Shown in pieces: positions 52,792-61,585 of a stretch of 64,000 nt of DNA. Source of the stretch: CAWBRT01 sp963832365 (lineage in GTDB: Bacteria > Acidobacteriota > Terriglobia > Terriglobales > Acidobacteriaceae); NCBI GenBank assembly GCA_963832365.1, contig CAWHUL010000006.1:1-64000 (forward strand). The letters are read 5' to 3'. The notes under the pieces were generated by a model. The model was not told where the DNA came from. It did not search any database and was given only the letters and a program-made list of their open reading frames with translations. The position numbers and the translations under genes were made by a program. Position 1 is the first letter of the stretch. Every line of letters begins with the position of its first letter.

Positions 52792-54585
52792 TCACCTGGT
52801 CCAGACGCGTACGGCATAGCCATCTTCGTCGGATGATAAGCGCAGCTCCCAGCCTGCCATCTGCTCCAGCGGTGTCTCAGGCTTGAGGTTGCAGGTGAGC
52901 AGCAGGCGCGAACTCTCGCGGGGCACACGCATGTAGAGCACAGCATCTTCCTGCAACAGACGAGCATGGCAGGTGCGATCCGAGGTCTGGACCGAGTTCC
53001 CGGACACTGGTGGAAACAGGCTGCGGCGCAGTTGCAGCAGGCTGCGGTACCAGCGGAGCATGTCGTTAGACTCGCTGGCCTGCGCCCAGTTCAACCGCGA
53101 GCGCTCGAAGGTGGCCGGGTGCTGAGGGTCAGGAACCTCGCCGAAAGCAAAATCCTTGAATTCGTTGCGGCGTCCCTCGCTAACCGCCTTTTGTATCGTC
53201 GGATCGGCAAAGTCGGTGAAGAACTGGAACGGTGCCGCTTCATCGAACTCCTGTCCCATGAAGATGAGCGGTGTATGCGGGGCGAGCAGCAGAATTGCGG
53301 CCATCAGCTTGCGCACGCCGCGCGGCACCAGCTCCGTCAGCCGTTCGCCTTTGGCGCGATTCCCCACCTGGTCGTGGTTCTGAATGCAAATGATGTTCGC
53401 CGGCAGAGGCACATCCCGGGCAGAGGTGCCGCGAATATCGTTCCAGAAATGGAAGAACTCTCCCTGAAAAACGTAGCCCTCGTTGAGCACTTTCGCCAGC
53501 TGCCGAGGGGCGCCAAAATCCTGGTAGTAGCCCGCGCGCTCGCCGGTAAACATGGCGTGAAGCGCATGATGGAAATCATCGCTCCACATTGCCTCCAGGC
53601 CATAGCCGCCACGGCTGGGCGGAAGAACGTAGCGGGCATCGTTCTCGTCAGTTTCCGTCATGATGCAGATGGCGCGCTGCAACCGCGTGCCGAGAGCGTG
53701 GGCCCGCTCGGCAATTTCGGCGACGATGTGCCGCGGGGAATTGTCACGGATGGTCTGCACGGCATCCAGGCGCAGACCATCCAGATGATATTCGTTGAGC
53801 CAGTAGAGCGCGTTTTCGACGATGAAACGCCGCACGCCCTCGCACCCTTCGTCGTCATAATTGACCGCCTCGCCCCACGGAGTCTGGTGGCGCGCGGTGA
53901 AGTATGGCCCAAACAGACGCAGGTAATTTCCTTCGTTCCCCAGATGGTTGTAGACCACATCCAGGATGACGGCGAGGCCGCGGCGATGAGCCTCGTCGAC
54001 GAAACGGCGGAACGCATCCGGCCCGCCGTAGCTGGCCTGCACCGCATAGAGCCCGACGCCGTCGTAGCCCCAGTTGCGGCGGCCGGGAAAGGCGTTCACC
54101 GGCATAAGTTCGACGGCAGTCACGCCCAGCTGCTTGAGGGCGTCGAGCCTGCTGATTGCTCCGTCGAAAGTTCCCTCGGGCGTGAAGGTGCCAAGGTGAA
54201 GCTCGTAGAGGACATAGTCGGGAAACGGCAGACCGCGCCACTCGTAGTCGGTCCATTGGAATTGCAGCGGATCGACGATCTCCGTCGGACCGTGAACTCC
54301 CTCCGGCAGCAGGCGTGAGACCGGATCGGGTACTTGCCTGCCATCGACCATATAGTAGTAACGGTCACCGGGCTGCGCCTCGGCCAGCGCTTCCCAGGTA
54401 TCGTTGTCATGGTCGAGGCCGCGCCGCAATTCAATCGCTCTGCTCTCCCCGTGGGCAGGCAGCAGGCGCAAGCTGATCTCCTCAGCGTTGGGCGCCCAGA
54501 CGCGGAAGGCGACCAGCGCGGCGGTATGCGCCTCCACATGGAGAACGGTCGCGCCGTTTGGATTCTCCAATGACTTAATCGTCAT
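52792..54585 (-). CDS. treZ: malto-oligosyltrehalose trehalohydrolase
   Basis: This has 597 residues and a GH13 subfamily 10 layout. N-terminal CBM48-like (FRVWAPNAEEISLRL), PDYVLYELHLGTFTPEGTFDGAI, nucleophile Asp in DGLRLDAVQTIRDNS, acid/base Glu in ICIMTETDENDARYV, third Asp in QNHDQVGNRAKG, then VELMPVNAFPGRRNWGYDGVGLYA. It releases trehalose from maltooligosyl-trehalose; TreY should be elsewhere. Convergent with tonB. Confidence 0.95.
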   Translation of the reverse strand: MTIKSLENPNGATVLHVEAHTAALVAFRVWAPNAEEISLRLLPAHGESRAIELRRGLDHDNDTWEALAEAQPGDRYYYMVDGRQVPDPVSRLLPEGVHGPTEIVDPLQFQWTDYEWRGLPFPDYVLYELHLGTFTPEGTFDGAISRLDALKQLGVTAVELMPVNAFPGRRNWGYDGVGLYAVQASYGGPDAFRRFVDEAHRRGLAVILDVVYNHLGNEGNYLRLFGPYFTARHQTPWGEAVNYDDEGCEGVRRFIVENALYWLNEYHLDGLRLDAVQTIRDNSPRHIVAEIAERAHALGTRLQRAICIMTETDENDARYVLPPSRGGYGLEAMWSDDFHHALHAMFTGERAGYYQDFGAPRQLAKVLNEGYVFQGEFFHFWNDIRGTSARDVPLPANIICIQNHDQVGNRAKGERLTELVPRGVRKLMAAILLLAPHTPLIFMGQEFDEAAPFQFFTDFADPTIQKAVSEGRRNEFKDFAFGEVPDPQHPATFERSRLNWAQASESNDMLRWYRSLLQLRRSLFPPVSGNSVQTSDRTCHARLLQEDAVLYMRVPRESSRLLLTCNLKPETPLEQMAGWELRLSSDEDGYAVRVWTR

Positions 54586-54661
54586 CTCAGGTTGGACGGG
54601 CGCAATTTTTGACAGGATGCATCGGGGATCTGGTCAGGCCCGAGCAATTAGAATCGAAACC

Positions 54662-55240
54662 ATGCTGATACTTGCGTCGGCGTCACCGAGAAGGACGGAG
54701 TTGCTGCGGAGCGCGGGAGTCGAATTCCGCGTGCATGCGGCAGAGATTGCGGAAACCCGCCGGACGAACGAAGCACCACGGCATTTCGTGATGCGGTTGG
54801 CTGGCGAAAAAGCCGCGGCAGTGGCCACACTGGAAGCCGATGGCCTCTGCGTCCTGGGCGCGGATACGATTGTCGTGGTCGATAAACATGTGCTGGGCAA
54901 GCCCGTGAACTCCGCCGACGCGAAGCGCATGCTACGCCTGCTCGCGGGCCGGGCGCACGAGGTGATCACCGGGGTTTGCTTGCGCGGGCGCGATTCGAGT
55001 GGAGTCCCATTCAACGATTTGCGCCTGGAGTCCACGGAGGTCCGCTTCGAGCCGCTGAGCGATAGCGAAATCGACGATTACGTGACGACCGGAGAACCTC
55101 TCGACAAGGCCGGCGCGTATGCCATTCAGGGCAGAGCTTCGCGCTGGATCAGCGGGATTAAAGGGGACTACTGCAATGTCGTGGGACTGCCGGTGGCACT
55201 GGTGTACCGCATGCTGCGTGAACACGGGATCGGCGATTAG
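54662..55240 (+). CDS. maf: Maf-like nucleotide pyrophosphatase
   Basis: ATG 54662 gives MLILASASPRRTELLRSAGVEF, the exact family start. It has 192 residues. Motifs ASASPRR, LGADTIVVVDKHVLGKP, GRAHEVITGVCL, TGEPLDKAGAYAIQG and IKGDYCNVVGLPV are present. House-cleaning dTTP/UTP or modified-nucleotide pyrophosphatase. Divergent from treZ. Confidence 0.95.
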   Translation: MLILASASPRRTELLRSAGVEFRVHAAEIAETRRTNEAPRHFVMRLAGEKAAAVATLEADGLCVLGADTIVVVDKHVLGKPVNSADAKRMLRLLAGRAHEVITGVCLRGRDSSGVPFNDLRLESTEVRFEPLSDSEIDDYVTTGEPLDKAGAYAIQGRASRWISGIKGDYCNVVGLPVALVYRMLREHGIGD

Positions 55241-55379
55241 CTGAAGCTGATCGCGCCAGGTTTCTTTTGAGATTTGACGAGAACAGGAAGACCGCGCGGC
55301 GCAAAACTTCTTAACGGCGCGAAAGCCGTTGAGGGTGTGACCCACGAATCAAGCAGAGTCGCTGAAAGCTACCGAAGAG

Positions 55380-55559
55380 TTATTTCTTTTCCGCCGGGGG
55401 AACGCTTTCGCCTTCTTTGCCGCTGCCAATCGCGGACTTAAAGTTGCGAATGCCCTCACCCAAGCCCTTGCCGAGGTCGGAAAGCTTTCCAGGCCCAAAA
55501 ATCAGCAGGGCGATACCAAGAATCACGAGCAGCTCCGGCATACCGAGCTTGCCAATCAT
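55380..55559 (-). CDS. tatA: twin-arginine translocase TatA (copy 1)
   Basis: ATG 55559 gives 59 residues: MIGKLGMPELLVILGIALLIFGPGKLSDLGKGLGEGIRNFKSAIG then a charged tail. One membrane helix, the FGPxKL hinge and an amphipathic helix are all present. It forms the Tat pore. One of three Tat-type genes here. TatC is not in the window. Confidence 0.9.
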   Translation of the reverse strand: MIGKLGMPELLVILGIALLIFGPGKLSDLGKGLGEGIRNFKSAIGSGKEGESVPPAEKK

Positions 55560-55692
55560 ACAGCCTCCAATACGCGCCCAGTCAGTCTGCGGGCGGAAAA
55601 TTCCAGTGGCACGGGGCGATAGCTCAAGTCTAAGCCAGTGTGGCCACCGAGTCAAAGGACTACCGGGGCAGGAAAGTTCACCCCTAAACGGG

Positions 55693-56167
55693 TTAGATGT
55701 CGAGCGATTTGTGGTTTTCAACTGCGGATTCGCGCGGCCTCGGTTCGCTCGGGGCTGCGGGAAAGGTCGCCGGCGAAACGGCCGTCATGCCGTTCTTGGG
55801 TAGCTCGGCCGGGGCCGGGTTTTCGGCTACCGGTGGGGCTTCCGGCAATGGCTTCGGTTTGTCCTCGACCTCGAAGCTCGAAGTCAATGGCTTTGGTTTG
55901 TCCTCGACCTCGAAGCTCGAAGTGATGACGTTGTCAAACTGTTGCCGCAGGTTCGTCAGCGGTTCAAAAGACGTTCTTCAGGTCTTCGGTCCCGGAAGGC
56001 TTTATGTTCCGTGTCTCTGCTTCCAGCTTGCCAAATTCGGTTTCCAATTGGGATTTCAGGTTATCCCGGGCGTTCTTGAAGCGTGCGATATGGCGAGCGA
56101 TCTCAGGCAGCTTTTTGGGGCCGAACAGAAGGACGGCCAACAGCATAATGAACAACATGTCCGGCAT
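55693..56167 (-). CDS. tatB: TatB-like protein, one indel
   Basis: ATG 56167 gives MPDMLFIMLLAVLLFGPKKLPEIARHIARFKNARDNLKSQLETEFGKLE and then stops after NVF. Removing one base of AAAA (55966-55969) continues EPLTNLRQQFDNVITSSFEVEDKPKPL to 55693, about 157 residues. The long amphipathic helix and C-terminal extension fit TatB. The tail contains a 13-residue tandem duplication (55847-55924) and is Pro-rich. It lies between two tatA copies. Confidence 0.8.
55847..55924. repeat. 39-bp tandem duplication in tatB
   Basis: 55847-55885 and 55886-55924 are nearly identical, in frame, coding for two copies of a 13-residue (S)SFEVEDKPKPL-type unit in the TatB tail. Confidence 0.85.
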
Positions 56168-56179
56168 AGAGAAGTCCCG

Positions 56180-56377
56180 CTACTTCTTAGCTTCCGTTTT
56201 CTTAGCTTCTGTATCCTTCGCTTCCGAGTCGCTTCCCGACATTCCTATGCCGGACTTGAAGTTGCGAATACCGTCTCCAAGCCCTTTTCCGAGTTCCCCA
56301 AGCTTCTTGGGCCCGAAAATCAGCACAGCGATAAACAAGATAACAAGAAGTTCCGGCACCCCTAATTTGCCAAACAT
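56180..56377 (-). CDS. twin-arginine translocase TatA/E (copy 2)
   Basis: This has 65 residues: MFGKLGVPELLVILFIAVLIFGPKKLGELGKGLGDGIRNFKSGIG, then a Glu/Ala/Lys-rich tail with three KxxEAK repeats. A TatA/TatE paralogue, 12 bases before the TatB-like start. Confidence 0.9.
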   Translation of the reverse strand: MFGKLGVPELLVILFIAVLIFGPKKLGELGKGLGDGIRNFKSGIGMSGSDSEAKDTEAKKTEAKK

Positions 56378-56595
56378 GAATGACTCCCTAGCCGGATACC
56401 CTCGGCATCGTCGCGGAAATTGCGATGGAATACTCCCCCCTTGAAATCGTAGGCTAGATAGGCGAAGAAGACAAGGAAGTTGGCGGCCACAGGGCTCAAT
56501 CTACATCAACTGTTTGCCAAAGGAAAAAGGTAATCAGAGCCGAAATCCTCCATCTGTTCTTTGGCGCTATAAGCGATGGGAAGCGGTCTCCCGCG

Positions 56596-57435
56596 TCAGT
56601 CCTCGAATGCTTCCAGCTTGCGATAGGCTTCCTGCATCAACCCGGGAAGTTTCCCGCCGAATTCGAGCGAGCCGTCCGGATCGCCCTCCACCTCCAACAG
56701 CAGCGGCGGAAGCTGCGGCGCTTGACGCAGCAAATCCATGGCTTGTTTCCAATCGATTTTGCCATTGCCGGGCCACAGATGCGCGTCGCGGTCGCCGCAA
56801 TTGTCGTGAACGTGCGTCGAGCGGATAAAAGGCTTCAATCGCTCGAAGCTGGCCGCCACGCCCTCCCCCATATGGGCATGCCCAACGTCGAAACAAACAC
56901 CGACATCCTGCATGTGGGTTACGTGGATAAACTGGGCCAGGCGGGCGGGGGTAGAGAGTTCATTCGGTATGTTTTCCAAAAGGATGCGCACCCCGAGAGG
57001 CCTGGCAAAGGCCCTGAGATGCTCGATCGAGGTCATGGCAGCGTCAAACTTGTGCTCATCGAACTCCTCGCCCCCGTTTCCGATGTGCTGCACCAGAAAC
57101 TTGAATGGGACCTTCTCCGCAACTTCAATGGCACGCTTGATTTCGTCCATCGCCTCGATGCCGGTCTTGCGGTCGCGACTGGCGATGTTCAGCGCGGACA
57201 CGCGATGGCCCCAATCCGCATCGCTGTACATAGGCGAGTGCATGGAATGGAATACCGTGCTATTGCCCTGGAACCACGACCCGATCTCGCGTATATGCTG
57301 CGGACTGGTGTAGTCGAAGTGAGACTTGGCGGCAAAGACCTCGATGGCCTGCGCGCCGCCCCTGACGAAATTGTCCAGCAAACCCGGATGCAACCGCTCA
57401 CGGACGTGCACGTAGGTCGACATCGCTCTCAACAT
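56596..57435 (-). CDS. sugar phosphate isomerase/epimerase (TIM barrel)
   Basis: This has 279 residues from ATG 57435 (GGAAACC site). Xylose-isomerase-like barrel with metal-site residues in ILLENIPNEL (Glu), VCFDVGHAHMGEG (Asp, His), STHVHDNCGDRDAH (His, Asp) and PPLLLEVEGDPDGS (Glu). Substrate unknown; could be a sugar epimerase, inosose-type enzyme or endonuclease IV-like. 86 bases after the ggt stop. Confidence 0.8.
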   Translation of the reverse strand: MLRAMSTYVHVRERLHPGLLDNFVRGGAQAIEVFAAKSHFDYTSPQHIREIGSWFQGNSTVFHSMHSPMYSDADWGHRVSALNIASRDRKTGIEAMDEIKRAIEVAEKVPFKFLVQHIGNGGEEFDEHKFDAAMTSIEHLRAFARPLGVRILLENIPNELSTPARLAQFIHVTHMQDVGVCFDVGHAHMGEGVAASFERLKPFIRSTHVHDNCGDRDAHLWPGNGKIDWKQAMDLLRQAPQLPPLLLEVEGDPDGSLEFGGKLPGLMQEAYRKLEAFED

Positions 57436-57520
57436 GGTTTCCTATTCCTTCCCGCCAAGTTCAGAATGCCACGAATGGGAACACCTTCGCCAGTGCGCAG
57501 TTTAATCTCGCGAAACGGGT

Positions 57521-59253
57521 TTAGAAGCCGATGGCGCGGCCGCCGTTGCGTCCATCGCTGGCTCCTAAACGGTCGCCGGTGCGCGGGTCCACGGCAATGC
57601 ATTCGGCATCGCCCCAGTATCCCGGTTTGTTTCAATTCATATCCGCCGTTCGTCAGTAACGGTAGCGTATCCGGCGAAAATCCGAATTTCTCCAGGCGCA
57701 GTTCGTCCGGCATCCACTGATGATGGAAGCGCGGCGCATTGACCGCCTGCTGTATGTCCAACCCGAAGTCGATCACGCCCATGATGATGTTGGCGACCGT
57801 GCTGATAATGGTCGCGCCTCCCGGTGAGCCCAGCACCAGAAACAACCGGTCATCCTTAATCACGATAGTCGGCGCCATCGAGGAAATTGGACGCTTGTTG
57901 GGCGCAATGGCGTTCGCCGAACTTTGAATCAGTCCATACAGATTCGCCACACCGGGCTTGATTGTGAAATCGTCCATCTCATCATTCAGCAGAAACCCGA
58001 GACCGGGCACGGTCACGCGCGATCCGAACGACATCGTTCAAGGTCGTCGTGATCGCCACCGCGTTGCCGGCCGTGTCGACAACCGAAAGATGCGTCGTAT
58101 TCCCGCCTTCGTGCACGGCCATCGGCGCTCGCATGGATGCCTGTTGATCCAGGTCTTCGAACTTTGGCCGTTTCAGCCGGTCGCTTGGCGTCGCCCGTGA
58201 GGGATCGATGCTCTCCCGCCAGCGGGCGGCAAACTGTTTGTCGATCAACTGCGCTACTGGAACCGGCGCGAAATCCGGATCGCTCATGAACTCGGCACGG
58301 TCAAAGAAAGCGCGCCGGAAGCTCTCCACGGTCAGGTGAATGCTGTTCGCCGACCTGCTGCCCAGGGCGTGCAAGTCATAGCCTTCCAGTATGTTAAGAG
58401 CTTCCAGCAGGACCACTCCGCCGGAAGATGGCGGCGGCGCGCTGATCACCTGATAACCGCGATAGCTTCCGCGTACAGCCCGCCGCTCGACTACCTTGTA
58501 GCTTGCCAGGTCATCGGTCGAAATCAGACCTCCGCCCTTCTGGATGGCCGCAGCCAGCTCACGGGCTATCGCGCCGTGGTAGAAATCATCCGGGTCCTGC
58601 GCGATGCGTTCCAAGGTGCGCGCCAGCTCGGGCTGACGAAAGATTTCGCCCTGCTCATAGTGGTTGCCGTTGCGCTGGAAGATGCGCTTCGACTCCGCGA
58701 ACTGCGCAAGCTGCTCATCGCGCAGCAAGCGCGCATCCGCGTAGCGCAATGCAAAACCGTCGCGCGCCAGCCGGATCGCCGGTTCCATCACCTGCTTCAG
58801 CCGGAGTTTGCCCCAGCGCCGCTGCGCCTCCACCAGCCCGGCCACGGAGCCGGGAACGGCGACCGCCTTGTACCCGATCTGGCTCGCCTGCGGAATTACG
58901 TTCCCCTTGCCATCCAGATACATTCCTGCCGAAGCCTTGGCCGGGGCTCTCTCCCGGAAATCGAGGAAGTGGACGTCGCCGTTCGCCAGCCGCAGCAGCA
59001 GAAAGCCGCCGCCGCCCAGGTTCCCCGCCGCCGGATGCACGACCGCCAGCGCGAAACCGGTAGCCACCGCGGCGTCGACCGCATTTCCCCCGGCCCGCAT
59101 CACGTCTACCCCCGTCTGCGATGCCAGCTCATGCACACTAGCCACCATCGCCTGCCGGGCGTGCACCGGACGCATGCCCTCGGCCGGAGCAAGGCAAGCG
59201 GAAAACAGCATGAGCGCGATAAGGAAACGGGAACTCGGTAGGTGTCTTAGCAC
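57521..59253 (-). CDS. ggt: gamma-glutamyltransferase, two indels
   Basis: About 576 residues after repair. Signal peptide MLRHLPSSRFLIALMLFSACLAPAEG. GGT motifs: DVMRAGGNAVDAAVATGFALAVVHPAAGNLGGGGF, ARDGFALRYADARLL, PPPSSGGVVLLEALNILEGYD, catalytic Thr in GGNTTHLSVVDTAGNAVAITTTLND. The frame breaks near 58028-58033 (then FGSRVTVPGLGFLLNDEMDDF) and at CCC 57621-57623 (then YWGDAECIAVDPRTGDRLGASDGRNGGRAIGF). Periplasmic enzyme of glutathione turnover. Both breaks are single extra bases. Confidence 0.9.
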
Positions 59254-59349
59254 GGTCAGAGGCTGAGGCTAGCGCACTGCGGGGCTGGAGTCAAACGCGG
59301 CGTGACCGGCAGAGACTTGGCAAAGCGTGATTTGTTCGGGAGAAACTCG

Positions 59350-60126
59350 CTATTTCAGCACTCCGCGTTCTGAGTCCCTGATGAACTGGATCAGGACTTC
59401 GACGTCTTCGCCCAGGTCGCCTTCGCTGCACAGCCGCTCGACGGCCTGCGAGGTGTTCAACTTGGAGGCCAGCAGCAGGCGAAACGCGCGCTGGATCTTG
59501 CGTACGCGCTCGGGCGAAAACCCTTGCCGCTGCAAGCCCACCGAATTCGCTCCGTAGGCATGAACATCGCGCACCGCGCTGGTCTTGGAAAATGGAAGCA
59601 CGTCCTGCGTAATCGTGGTGCCGCCGCCGACGTAGGAATACCTGCCGATCTTCACGAATTGATGCACCGGGCACAAAGCCCCGACCACGGCGTGATCTTC
59701 CACCGTCACGTGTCCGGCCAGAGTTGCGGCGTTGGCCATGATGACCCAGTCGCCGATGTGACAATCGTGCGCGATGTGTGCGTAAGCCATGATCAGCGTG
59801 TGGCTGCCAATGCTGGTCACGCCTCCGCCTTTGACGGTGCCGCGGTGAATGGTCGCGAATTCCCGGACCTGGTTATCGTCGCCCATCTCGAGGCGTGTCG
59901 GCTCGCCCTTGAAGGTCAGGTCCTGCGGACCCATGCCGACGCTGGCAAAGGGAAAAATCCGGTTGCGGGCTCCAATTCGAGACGGCCCTTGCAGCACGAC
60001 GTGTGAAATGAGCTCGCACTGCTCGCCCAGCTCGACCTCGGCACCCACATAGCAAAATGGGCCGATCTTGCACGACTCTGGAATTCTTGCCGAGGGATCG
60101 ATGACGGCGCTTGGATGAATCTTCAT
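59350..60126 (-). CDS. lpxA: UDP-N-acetylglucosamine acyltransferase
   Basis: ATG 60126 (MKIHPSAVIDPSARIPESCKIGPFCYVG) overlaps the fabZ stop (ATGA). It has 258 residues. Left-handed beta-helix hexapeptides, catalytic His in HTLIMAYAHIAHDCHIGDWVIMAN, and C-terminal RVRKIQRAFRLLLASKLN. First step of lipid A synthesis. Downstream of fabZ, as in many Gram-negatives. Confidence 0.95.
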   Translation of the reverse strand: MKIHPSAVIDPSARIPESCKIGPFCYVGAEVELGEQCELISHVVLQGPSRIGARNRIFPFASVGMGPQDLTFKGEPTRLEMGDDNQVREFATIHRGTVKGGGVTSIGSHTLIMAYAHIAHDCHIGDWVIMANAATLAGHVTVEDHAVVGALCPVHQFVKIGRYSYVGGGTTITQDVLPFSKTSAVRDVHAYGANSVGLQRQGFSPERVRKIQRAFRLLLASKLNTSQAVERLCSEGDLGEDVEVLIQFIRDSERGVLK

Positions 60127-60643
60127 TCGGCTGGCTGCTCCCCATTTTTGGAGCCGGGCATGTCGACCAGACGGCAACTGATCATCGCCTCGCAGGCAAG
60201 CTTTGCCGTCCACCTTCGCTTGGCCGAACATCTTGACCGCGTGGGTTCGCCAGACAACCACTTCAACCTCGAGCCGCAACTGGTCCCCCGGATACCACCG
60301 GACGGCGGAACTTGGCGCGCTCGATTCCGGTGAAGACCATCAGCTTGCCATGCCGGTCCGGAACCTCCGTCAGCAGCAGCGTGGCACCGGCCTGCGCCAT
60401 CGCCTCAATGATCAGCACGCCGGGCATGATCGGCCGCCCAGGAAAGTGGCCGGTGAAAAAGGGCTCGTTGGCAGTTACGTTCTTGAGCGCGACGATGCGC
60501 TTCTTGCGATCCACTTCCAGCACGCGGTCGATCAGCAGAAAGGGATAGCGATGGGGAAGAATCTCTTGGATCTGTTGAATGTCGAGCCGGCCGCTGTCTA
60601 ACACGCTGGCTTCTTCGACCGTAATGTTCGGTTCATCACTCAT
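60123..60643 (-). CDS. fabZ: 3-hydroxyacyl-ACP dehydratase FabZ, two indels
   Basis: About 173 residues after repair. Motifs LDIQQIQEILPHRYPFLLIDRVLEVD, FFTGHFPGRPIMPGVLIIEAMAQAGA (catalytic His and Glu) are intact. Removing one base of CCCCC (60285-60289) gives VVSGDQLRLEVEVVVWRTHAVKMFGQAKVDGK, and one of TTT (60202-60204) gives LACEAMISCRLVDMPGSKNGEQPAE and a stop at 60123. An essential gene with two single-base breaks in runs is the best evidence of assembly error. Confidence 0.92.
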
Positions 60644-60704
60644 GCGATTCTCTGGTTACGGGGGATATCCGTCAAGCGATCATAATACACGCCAACAACT
60701 AACA

Positions 60705-60757
60705 GGGTCTGTTAACGACCTGATAGGACGAGCAGCCCTATCCGTGTTAACAGACCC
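60705..60757. terminator. long palindrome at the 3' end of rnpB
   Basis: GGGTCTGTTAAC (60705-60716) and GTTAACAGACCC (60746-60757) are perfect 12-bp arms, with an inner GATAGG/CCTATC stem (60722-60727, 60737-60742). It begins 7 bases beyond the rnpB 3' end. In the minus direction TGTTAGTTGTTGG follows, a weak T tract. Terminator or short inserted palindrome. Confidence 0.7.
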
Positions 60758-60763
60758 AGCATA

Positions 60764-61257
60764 GTAGCGGTCGAATCTGTAAGCCGAATTTTGTCTGCCA
60801 GCCAGCCGGAGATCCCGGCAAGCGGCAGGGCGATCATTCCTCTTGGCCGGACATTACTGCCCGGCTCCAGCGACCTACCCGGAAGTTGTAACGCACCGAG
60901 CCGGTACGTGCTTGCCAGACCGGCAAGACTCCCCCCCTATTTGGTCTTGCTCCGTGTGGGGTTTTCCCTGCCCTGGACATTACTGCCCAGGCGGTGCGCT
61001 CTTACCGCACCTTTTCACCCTTACCTCGCGCTCCTTGCGGAACGCGGTCGGCGGTATGTTTTCTGTGGCACTCTCCGTCACCCGAAGTTCGAGAGCCTCG
61101 GCCCGTAGACCGGAACTCGCTGGCTCCAAGTGCCCGGACGTTATCCGGCACACTGCTCTGCGGAGTTCGGACTTTCCTCTTCCTGACCGGAGTGTTAGCC
61201 CCGGGGTCCGTGGTTCAAAACCACGGCTCGAAAGCGACCGCCCGATTCGACCGCTAT
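60764..61257 (-). ncRNA. rnpB: RNase P RNA (type A)
   Basis: P1 arms TAGCGGTCGAAT (5') and ATTCGACCGCTA (3') close the molecule. On the minus strand GAGGAAAGTCCGAACTCC (P4/CR-I), AGGGTGAAAAGGTGCGGTAAGAG, GGAGCAAGACCAAATAGGGG, AGAGGAATGATCGCC and the 3' CGGCTTACAGATTCG are the conserved blocks. About 494 nt, longer than the usual 350-420. GGGCAGTAATGTCC occurs twice as hairpin cores, corresponding to P13-like and P17-like stems. Confidence 0.95.
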
Positions 61258-61302
61258 CCACTGATTATATAGTGCCAGCAAAGTGCGGGCCGGCTGGCAG
61301 GC

Positions 61303-61496
61303 ATTATTCATGAATCGGGTGGAGCAGGCCTTCAGGCCTGCAGAAAAGCCAGCAACCATGCGGGCTTTAGCCCCTGAGGCGATTCCGCTGCTGCCGACAG
61401 TATGTACCTCAGCGGCTAAAGCCGCCTATCCAAGCGGGCCGTAGATGCAGGGCTGAAGCCCTGCTCCACCCATATTTCGCCGTACTCATGAATAAT
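61303..61496. mobile_element. MITE-like palindromic element, copy B (complete)
   Basis: 194 bases bounded by ATTATTCATGA (61303-61313) and TCATGAATAAT (61486-61496). Holds GCAGGCCTTCAGGCCTGC..., GCGGGCTTTAGCCCCTGAGG and CCTCAGCGGCTAAAGCCGCC palindromes. It matches 24936-25104 inverted. No coding capacity; needs a transposase in trans. Confidence 0.85.
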
Positions 61497-61585
61497 CCAG
61501 GCTAGCAGGCTGTTTCAGGGCGAGGCCGCGGATGCGCCAGCTTTGTCCGACGCTGCTACACTTGAAGCAACCACTGGTTACCGCC

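Noticed and set aside
60980..61313. Open frames of 92-156 residues at 60.8-61.3 kb
   Set aside because: They lie inside the RNase P RNA gene.
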